Of a stretch of DNA of 64,000 nt, positions 57,014 through 64,000 are shown piece by piece. The notes beneath the pieces were generated by a model that saw only the letters and a list, made by a program, of their open reading frames with translations, was not told where the DNA came from and did not search any database. The DNA is from Lactarius indigo (Eukaryota; Basidiomycota; Agaricomycetes; Russulales; Russulaceae). Both the position numbers and the translations under genes were made by a program. Numbering within the stretch: the stretch's first letter is position 1; every line of letters begins with the position of its first letter. Where the stretch lies: the NCBI GenBank assembly GCA_025766275.1, contig JAFKAC010000011.1:1054001-1118000 (forward strand), read 5' to 3'.

Positions 57014-57209
57014 GATTGTGGTCTGTCTTGGGTGCTGATTTGTGTAAGGGGATGGCTGAAGCGGCCTCTTGTGTCAAGGAGGATCCGTCGCCCGGCTATG
57101 CCGTCGTTTCTGGGTTCTGTGGAGTGTCTGGTTGTTGGCTGATGCGTCTTCTTGGATCGTCGCCCACTCTGCTGTGTGGCAGTAGTGTCTTGGGTGTGTT
57201 GGGAGTTGT

Positions 57210-57220
57210 AGACTTGGCTT
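57210..57220 (-). promoter_or_regulatory. Primer-binding site, self-priming type
   Basis: One base inside the 5' LTR the sense strand reads AAGCCAAGTCT. Its complement AGACTTGGCTT occurs in the sense strand of the LTR itself at 57564-57574, 33 nt after the start of a TATATAAA box. This matches the Tf1 mode, where the first 11 nt of the transcript prime reverse transcription. I did not recognise a tRNA 3' end in this site. Confidence 0.75.
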
Positions 57221-57221
57221 A

Positions 57222-57799
57222 TGTTACGCCCTAGCAGGGGCGTGGGTTCTAAAGGTTCTGAATCACACAAGTATCAAGCGAAGACCTCTGTTGTCTTATT
57301 GCTATGAAATACGAGTGATAAAAGTGTGGCACAAGGTGCAGCACTACTCTGTAACGTAGGACTCCTCGTCCGAAGTGTCTAACACTTCTCTACACTTGAT
57401 CTTGCTAGTGCACAGAGTATAACAGGTGTGACGCGTTGATATAGTTCAACTGCAAAGACTTCGAAGTGTCCTGGTTAGGGACTGAGGTAGGGGATGCGCA
57501 AGAAGAGAGGGATAAGGCGAGGTCACACCAAAGTACGAAGGCAAGGTTGCTAGATTGCAAACGAAGCCAAGTCTGGCTTCCTACGGTCTATGGTACAGGT
57601 TTATATAGGACAAGGTTCCAAACAACGTGAACACAAGTCCACACAATATCAAAGAGACTAAACGGAGTAAACAGAAGTTCGGATCAAAGAAACAGCGCCA
57701 CTAGTAACAGTAGCTCCTTTGGTAACAAGGTATGGTACAGAAGGGGAAGGCAGGGTGGAGACATACTGTGGTTTAGGTCCGAAGCGTCGGATCATAACA
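57222..57799 (-). repeat. 5' LTR (right copy)
   Basis: It has TG..CA termini and matches the left LTR. On the sense strand a TATATAAA box lies at 57600-57607. The predicted transcript start AGACTTGGCTT is at 57574, which would make 57799-57575 U3 and the rest R plus U5. Confidence 0.95.
57600..57607 (-). promoter_or_regulatory. TATA box of the 5' LTR
   Basis: TATATAAA on the sense strand, 33 nt upstream of the predicted RNA 5' end at 57574. Confidence 0.75.
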
Positions 57800-57804
57800 G
57801 TATC
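57800..57804. repeat. Right target-site duplication GTATC
   Basis: Copy of 49848-49852, directly after the 5' LTR of the retroelement. Confidence 0.95.
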
Positions 57805-58990
57805 CCTCACCGTGCCGTTACTCTCACGTTAATCTTTTTCTTAGACGGGAGCCATGGCCCGGACCATCGGCAAGAGAGATCACGTACAGACAAGGGCGGA
57901 GCATTGGCCAACCGCACTTGGTTGCTCAAGTGCACCTCGCATTGTAAAGAGCGAACCCAGCAAGAAAGCCACGAACAAGGATCTTCCCCTGGGTGCACAC
58001 CCAGCTTTCCGCCGTGATGTTGTCCCGACAATTTGGCACTGGGCTGGGGGGAAAGTACATGATCCCTTTAACATTGATGAGCACGATTTAGTCAAGGCAC
58101 TGGCGGTTATCTGGCGCCATGTATATACCAACGTGCTGTTTGAGATCCCTATGACTGTTAGCCTGGTGAGAATCTCTCGTATTTTTCTATGAAGTACTGA
58201 CAACACAACTCAGATCAACCAACGAATCTCTGAGTGGCGCAACAGCTTCATGTCAGCCACAACGTCGTCAATTATTTCATTCTTCTCAAGCGACGATCAC
58301 TACCTCCAGTATGATGCTCGTGTGGCATTTGCACAGGATATGATGCGGCACTACTGCTTCTTATTTTCTGACTCTTTCTCTGATAACAACGACGTGTGTT
58401 TTTTTTTTTTTGCTTCACTTCCATTGATTCGCATGCACATTTCTGACATTCTGTAGGAGTGGACAGGCATGTGGCGTGGCCCCCTTTTTTTGCAGGTTTT
58501 TGCATCACAATTCAACGCAACCACATCTCGCGTTGTTGTCCAAGAGCTGGACTCTGAAACACAAGGATATGTTGGGGCCATGGCCCTTGCTGCCGCCGCA
58601 GTGAGTGTTGCCCTTCTCATGTTCCATTTGCTTAGACCTTGGCAGCTTGAACGCACGCTTACCTTGCTTGTGAATGGCAAGATCGACATCAAGCTTGTCA
58701 TTGAGGACAAGGTGAGCACAGGCACCAAATGCAAGCGCAAGGCAACGAAGACCGCCGTTTGGAAGGTTGAGCAGCCCAATGGCCCACCTCAACCTTTCTC
58801 GGACACGCTTTGGGGTGGAGCAACTCGCGAATTCATGTTATTATTGGACCAAGTTCCCCGTAATGCGATGGAAACAATTCTTTATGAGGCGCGGCTGGTC
58901 GCAACAAACCAAAAAGCGAGGTCCTCAAAGGCAACAATGCCGCCAGACGAGCAGCTATTTGGTGAACGTGCCACTCTGTCATTCCACTAA
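57805..58990 (+). pseudogene. Second gene of the Plavaka-type element, 3' part (disrupted)
   Basis: After the retroelement an intron-like GTGCCG..CTTAG leads into ARTIGKRDHVQTRAEHWP, then AFRRDVVPTIWHWAGGKVHD, DEHDLVKALAVIWRHVYTNV, INQRISEWRNSFMSATTSSI and ISFFSSDDHYLQYDARVAFA. EWTGMWRGPLFLQVFASQFN, VQELDSETQGYVGAMALAAA and LERTLTLLVNGKIDIKLVIE follow. It stops at 58990. This is a conserved C-terminal domain that I associate with the second gene of agaric DNA transposons (DUF6532-like); the family name is uncertain. Exons look intact, so the retroelement is the only evident lesion. Confidence 0.65.
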
Positions 58991-59404
58991 TGGTGGGTCC
59001 CTGGCATTTGTTTATTACTTTGCCAATCAGTTCTAATAGTATATATTGAAGCCATGGACAAAACGGAAGGCCGTAGTTATCGTGTTCGTATCAATCAGAG
59101 TGCTTGTTTGTGTCGTGAAATTTCACAAATGTATATACATTCTACCAACCAGATTTGTCGATTGCATCGTCTTTCTTAGTTCACTTAATCGAAAACCCGC
59201 TTTCTGAATCAATGGATTAATTTCAGACTTAATTGGTGGTTGAACAATAAGCTATACGATTATTCAGTAAGCAGAAATATAATCCGAAAAATAAGCCTAA
59301 TTTAAGAAAATGAATCTACTTGTTTGCTTAACGGCACTTAAACAGCATCTGACCTGAAATTGGATTAATGTACGCTTAATCCCATTTAGGGACACTTATT
59401 CGGA

Positions 59405-59453
59405 TTATTACTCAAATAAGCGAAAATTTAAGCGGCTGTCGTGTTGCTGATGC
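59405..59453. repeat. Right terminal inverted repeat of the Plavaka-type element
   Basis: AAATAAGCGAAAATTTAAGC then TGTCGTGTTGCTGATG, the inverse of the left terminus with a few mismatches. 59180-59400 inward is rich in TTAA-containing subterminal motifs. Confidence 0.65.
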
Positions 59454-59689
59454 ATCGTATGTGAGGTAACCGTAGCGAAGTTTAGATGTTCGATTCGTCC
59501 AGTAGAATCAGTACTATTTAACCCTGCTGAGTTATCTCGATTCTACTGTGATGGGAGTACCTTGGGGGAGTACAACGCATACGGATTTGGATGCACTTCG
59601 CATCCCCCCGTCGACACACAACACATATGCATGTAACCTTGCAGTCTGCGGGCCAGGCCCGGGCCCTTCAAGTTCGTCCATTCTCCGAG

Positions 59690-60260
59690 CGAGGGATACA
59701 AACTTACGGGACCGAGTCGGTGATGCTCTCCGAGATGAGGCTCATCAACTCCTTCAGCGGCACTGAAAACCTGATTGCGAATATTTTCGCAACAAAGACC
59801 CCGGCGCGATGGATCATATTTCAGTGGCCAGACTTACTATACCCATCGGACATCGATTGGCGAGTCGCCTGGGCGTCGTCTGGTGACACCTTGCCAGCAG
59901 CCGTACTAAATATGCTATTCAGGATACTAACCGTGGGATCTAATATGTGGTTAGTCATGCAACGGATATTCTCCTGGCTGGAGAACAAAAGAGATCTAGC
60001 CAGACTACAAGCCAAACGATACTCACTCCATCTGCAAAACTAGTAGGTGTTCAGAGCTGTTCCAGGACGACTTTGAACACCATCCAGCTTTGCAGATGTC
60101 ACACCAAAGCTCTGGATTCACTCTGCGAATTCGTCTCTGACGCTAGTTGCCGGCTAGAACTGGGGATGCCAGTGAATACGCAGAGTGGGACCGAGGATCC
60201 ACTTTTGGTATCCCAAAGACTGTGCTCAACCCGACGTTAGTTAGCAGATCTAGTCAGGTC
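59690..60260 (-). pseudogene. 3'-end fragment of a GTPase-family gene
   Basis: The minus strand reads SLARSLLFSSQENIRCM, HILDPTVSILNSIFSTAAGK and, in another frame, FAIRFSVPLKELMSLISESI. These match the last exon of the GTPases (IVDLTVILDGIFRIAAGDM ... FTVRSSVPQKDLVLEKIIDL). The part at 60110-60230 aligns with 39300-39420 in the other fragment. No P-loop region was found. Confidence 0.65.
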
Positions 60261-60901
60261 ATTACCGTGACGTACTCCAACTCTCGATAGGGGATGAGGT
60301 TATGAAGATGACTCGGGATCAACATCGCAAAAGCTCAACGTACTGCCAGTGAGGGGTCATTTATGCGCAAAGTAGATAAATTTGGTAGCTATCAAACTAT
60401 TTTAGGGACCGGAAAATGCTGCATTCGAGAAGCAAAAGGCTTGGCAAAAGGGTTACGATTTACGCTTCTGGGTTTCCCATCTTAAAACATTACGGGGCCA
60501 AAAAGTTTGAATGACTGTACTGCACTGTATTAATCAAACGTCATGGCTTTCAATTTCGAAGTTAAAACACACACTCAAGCGTCTCAAGGACGTGGGCAAA
60601 AATCGATGAACCAGCCATCCTGTGTCCTTGGCTACGCAGGAGAGGCCGCCATGACTTGGGGACCGCGTCACTTTCTATATGAATACCATTCTAAGTCAGT
60701 GGGGAAGACGATGTGAGAAGTGCTGCGCTGCAATGAGCGCCCCTCTATCAAAATTTCGACACATACTGTATTAACCTCGATGAAATACATATGTACAGTA
60801 GAGTCAGCGATCGCAAGAAATATAATTATTAAAGTGTGTAGTACTACGCGTGATTCTGACGTTCCTAGCTATCAGTCACCGCAGAAGAGAGGAAACTCGT
60901 G
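60261..60901. other. Intergenic region
   Basis: No gene was recognised between the GTPase fragment and the 3' end of DUF6535 paralog 3. Confidence 0.5.
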
Positions 60902-63847
60902 CTAGTTTACGGAATTTGCAACGTGGGTCGAGTTGCCAGACTGCGGTTGCCAGGGACTGTGCACGTGAATAGCCGCCAGCGCTCTGCGCTGCAGACTCAC
61001 GTCCATACAACTTCTCGAGTCGACGCTCTCGATCTCCTGCACAGCATCGCGAATGTGCCCATCTAGGCCCGCATACCCTTGAAGCATATTGCCTACCATC
61101 TCAAAGAGCATAGTCATGATGGACTCCGGATATGAAATATCCGAGAATACCCCACGGCCCCGGATAATTATGTCGCAAATGACATTGAGTAAGATATGAT
61201 GCGTCCCGAGCGATTCCCTGCCCTCCTTCCAGTGGGACGTGATAATTTTGAAGGTGCCGTCGTAGAAGACGCTGTTTGATTCGTGCAACGAGGGTATCGA
61301 TAAGAGTTGTCTCAAGGAGAGGAAGAAAAGTTCGACCGTAAACCCAAGACCACCGCCATCGCGAAGATCTTGCAGACGCCACAGCTGCCGTTTCATCAAC
61401 CCATCGGGCCGGCGCAGCGAAATAGGGACTTGGTCGACGGATTTCAGGATTTCGAGGACTTCCTTGTGTCCGTCGGCGACCTGCCCATCCAGGACTTCAC
61501 GAAGCTTTATACCAAGTCTGGCCAACGCTTGAACTTCTTGTCCTGGGAATATCAATTGGGGAGTGACTGGGGCGCTACCTGTGGCTGGCGTATTGAAAGT
61601 ATCGCTTATCAGGAAGGATTCGGATCGGTGAGGCTCGTCGAACGATACGCCAGGGAGTTGCCGCGTCAACCTGTAAGTAGCGTCGTCCATCGCATCTTGA
61701 TAAAGGGAGATCCGCCAGTCGACGTCCTCTATGCCGTCAGCCTCGACCTTGATGCGCTCCAACTCCGAAATCTGCCGATCGTGGTTTCGTAGGATTTCTT
61801 CTACTTGCTCCCTGGTCTTCTTCTGGGCCCAAGGTTCGAATGCTCGACGGATTTCTTCAACACGCTCCCATGCTGTCTTGAGACATTTCTCAATCTTCTG
61901 AGCGTTCCTCCATCCCGCCTCGTCTGGTTGCCCATATTCTGACTGAAAGCGTGCGAGTCCGCTCACCGCGTACCCGGCAAGTACCTGGAGCCGGTTGCTG
62001 CGCAATATTTGCTGGACAACCACGAGTGAAAGGCACGTCCAGCGTACAATGAACGTTGGATCCGATGGGGTCTTCGGTGACTGTTTAATCTTTTCGATGT
62101 GGCCTATTTCGCTGACTAGCTTTCCAACTTCTCCCAACCACTCTAATCGAAAATTGATACAGCATACAAGCGATGCCGCGGCCTCAACACAAGCGCGCAT
62201 ACGCCTACGTCTTGCCTCTTCATTTTCGAAATAAGAGTGATTATTGCAGGTGTCGAAAAGGTAGCGTACGCATCGACAGATGGTGTCGACGGCGGTCCCT
62301 TCTAGGGGACGAGGGGGGTGAGGAGCCGGACCACCGGCGGCGGGAGGATCTGTCCGGGAGTCCAAAGTGTCGGGGTCGGAGCGCCCCTTGGAGGAGACAT
62401 CCATCCACACTTCTCGGCCCCATTCTGTGTTGAAAGAGCCAGGAATCGCCAACACGAGAGGTTCCATCTCGGCGTTCACCGTATTGTTATCGACCAGCCA
62501 TCGGATGGCGCGTACATCGCGATCTTTGCGTTCTTCGGTCTCTTCCATCACCAGCTGTTCTTGATATGCTTCAATGCTCATGTGCGTACGCCGTTTGAGA
62601 GAAAAGCGGTCGATGGAATAAGATCTCGGGAACTTCTGTATCAGAAAAAATATCGGACGCGAAATGAGGGTCTTGTACGGCGACTGCAGGTCCCAGGCGT
62701 GTTCCGATACGCTATACAGGTAGAAGGATCCGCAAATGCAGATAAGGACGATGGTGGTAACGCCAACAGTCGTGTTGGTCTTTAGCATAGCATCGCCAAG
62801 GCCCAAAAAAAATAGGAAAAGCGAGACATGAATCAGCCTGGGGACTGCCTCCGCCAAGTTCCGCATCCCATTGGCACCTTCGAAAAAAAACTGTCGGAAT
62901 CGCGCTCTCCTCAAGGGGCGATCGTACTGCTGGAAGACCCGCATGTAGGATCGAACCCACTGTTGAATGAGAATTGCAAGGAGCGCTGCGGACAGACTGC
63001 ATACGAGGCCGACAACCCAGTACATGTTCACCCGAATGTCAGAAAACAAAGGTTGAAATGCAGGATAGGGCAGTGGAGAAGTGGATGGGATGGAAACTTG
63101 TTGGGCGGCAGATGGGACGAGGGACTGTAAGACGGTGGGCGGAGTCGACACAGGTGAGGTTATGGATGGGACGGGGACCTGTAGAGCGATGGATGCGATT
63201 TGCTGTGAAATCTGGGCCAGCACTGCGGCCGACTGCTGTTGGTAATATGCCGATTGCTGCTGGTAATACACCGACTGATTCTGGTAATACACTGATTGCT
63301 GCGCGGGGTTCACTTGCAAATTCTGAATACTCTGGACAAGGAAGGAAGTGAGAACAGCAGAAAATAAACCAGCCTATGAGAATACGCGTGAATGAGTTCG
63401 AGTCTATGATGGACACAGTAATGTACACGCACAAATGTAAGGACACCATTCATATCCTCTGCCACACGTTGGAACCGGGCTTCGTCATGAGTTTTAGCCG
63501 CTTTCCCATAGAGAGACCAGAGGGCATTGGCACCATCATCGAAGTCCCCGTGCTCTTTGTGAGACCTGGTAGGTAATAGGCCGTCCGAAGAAGAGTTCCC
63601 CGTTGCTCTCCCTTGGGAGTCTAAAACATATAAGGAGGCACACGTCAGATCTCCACGCACCCAATCTAATGACACAGGACACGCACCAGGATAAGAAGGT
63701 CCTTCGGCGAGTGTTTCCGTCCACCTCTCCCCTATATCCTCTTTAGGGCCATCAAAACCCATTTTGATAAGAATTATTCCAAGGCCTACCCATGGGCATC
63801 GATTCTCCTCGTTCTGGGTCAGCTATGGGCTCCACGGATCCGGGCAT
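60902..63847 (-). CDS. DUF6535 multi-pass membrane protein, paralog 3
   Basis: Exon 1 from ATG 63847 reads MPGSVEPIADPERGESMPM. Exon 2 has SSSDGLLPTRSHKEHGDFDD, ALWSLYGKAAKTHDEARF and AEDMNGVLTF. Exon 3 (about 63375-60902) has the FSAVLTSFLVQSIQNLQVNP segment, three YYQxQS units, a Pro/Ser-rich insert with internal repeats, the helices NMYWVVGLVCSLSAALLAIL, LIHVSLFLFFLGLGDAML and TTIVLICICGSFYLYSVSE, and a long soluble region (RLEWLGEVGKLVSEIGHIE; DVDWRISLYQDAMDDATYRL; LWRLQDLRDGGGLGFTVELF), ending at 60902. It is very similar to paralog 2 and intact. Likely an endomembrane or plasma-membrane protein of unknown role. Confidence 0.85.
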
Positions 63848-64000
63848 CGCGATATTCACAACTCGATGGGTTGAAATGTCGACTGGGGTGTGGGGCGTGA
63901 AGGGAGTGAGGAAGTTCGAGTCTGGCGTGTGTTACTGTAAACCTCAGGCCTCATGCATCATGGCGGGGGCAATTCCGTCGAGCATGCGGTGTTCCCATGC
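63848..64000 (-). promoter_or_regulatory. Conserved 5' flank of DUF6535 paralog 3
   Basis: It aligns with 43150-43270 upstream of paralog 2 over GACTGGGG, GTGAAGGGAGTGAG, GTTACTGTAAAC and CATCATGGCG. It is probably promoter or 5' UTR. Confidence 0.5.

Larger units (their letters stand above)
49853..57799 (-). mobile_element. Chromodomain Ty3/gypsy LTR retrotransposon (chromovirus), nested
   Basis: The element is 7,947 bp, transcribed on the minus strand, with 578-bp LTRs that I could not tell apart by eye. The order from its 5' end is LTR, primer site, gag, protease, reverse transcriptase, RNase H, integrase, chromodomain, C-terminal extension, polypurine tract, LTR. It lies in the second gene of the Plavaka-type element with a GTATC duplication. 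Apparently identical LTRs imply a very recent insertion, yet pol has two TGA codons. Confidence 0.95.
44366..59453. mobile_element. Plavaka-type DNA transposon with terminal inverted repeats
   Basis: The element encodes a Plavaka transposase and a divergent second gene. Its ends form an inverted repeat: CATCAGCAAAACGACA at about 44368 against the inverse of the right end, CATCAGCAACACGACA (about 59453 inward), followed by matching TTAA and GCTTATTT blocks. Subterminal DNA on both sides is dense in GCTTAA/TTAAGC motifs, probably transposase-binding sites. Without the nested retroelement it is about 7.1 kb. A target duplication could not be fixed with confidence. Confidence 0.7.

Noticed and set aside
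59470..59500. tRNA-like T-loop (GTTCGATTC)
   Set aside because: No matching T-stem, acceptor stem or anticodon arm could be drawn around it.
1..64000. CRISPR arrays, bacterial operons, ribosome-binding sites
   Set aside because: The sequence is eukaryotic with spliceosomal introns. No regularly spaced repeats were seen other than coding tandem repeats and microsatellites.

Overview
The window is nuclear DNA of a mushroom-forming basidiomycete (Agaricomycetes). The evidence is many GT..AG introns of about 45-65 nt inside conserved coding frames, and gene families typical of or expanded in that group: DUF6535 membrane proteins, a lineage-specific P-loop GTPase family with an FTKFD motif, a Plavaka-type DNA transposon and a chromodomain Ty3/gypsy element. 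Exon joins were inferred by eye from reading frame and splice consensus, so internal gene structures are approximate.

Left part (1-14.4 kb), mostly conserved genes. A frameshifted scrap of a CORVET-subunit gene (1-120) is followed by three minus-strand genes, all with lesions: a metacaspase that lost its catalytic Cys (236-2038), a DUF6699-like gene (about 2120-2600) and an unnamed agaric family (2766-4031). Then come a VPS3/TGFBRAP1-like tethering factor (4306-8669, +), a perilipin-like lipid-droplet protein (9133-10314, -), a GYP8/TBC1D20-like Rab GAP with a C-terminal membrane anchor (10735-12801, +) and a single-pass membrane protein (13129-14404, -).

Middle part (14.4-44.3 kb), an accessory region built from repeated modules. 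It holds two paralogous P450 genes (15861-18400 and 34135-36672, both -) and the remains of a third that is split by a 561-bp TA-flanked MITE-like insert. There are two DUF6535 genes plus a DUF6535 relic, and a divergently transcribed pair of GTPases that both begin with an acylation-type MGxCxS terminus. A diverged non-coding module is shared by three places.

Right part (44.4-64 kb). A Plavaka-type DNA transposon of about 15.1 kb carries a minus-strand transposase and a divergent second gene. Nested in that second gene is a 7,947-bp chromodomain LTR retrotransposon with 578-bp LTRs that look identical and a GTATC target duplication. The retroelement appears to be self-primed: an 11-nt primer site next to its 5' LTR is complementary to the predicted 5' end of its own RNA, 33 nt downstream of a TATA box. 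Its pol frame also runs past the chromodomain for about 490 residues into a coiled-coil and zinc-knuckle extension. The window ends with a third DUF6535 gene (60902-63847, -).

The left genes act in endolysosomal tethering, Rab regulation and lipid storage. The DUF6535/GTPase/P450/metacaspase content looks like fast-evolving accessory gene families; a shared pathway cannot be shown from sequence alone.
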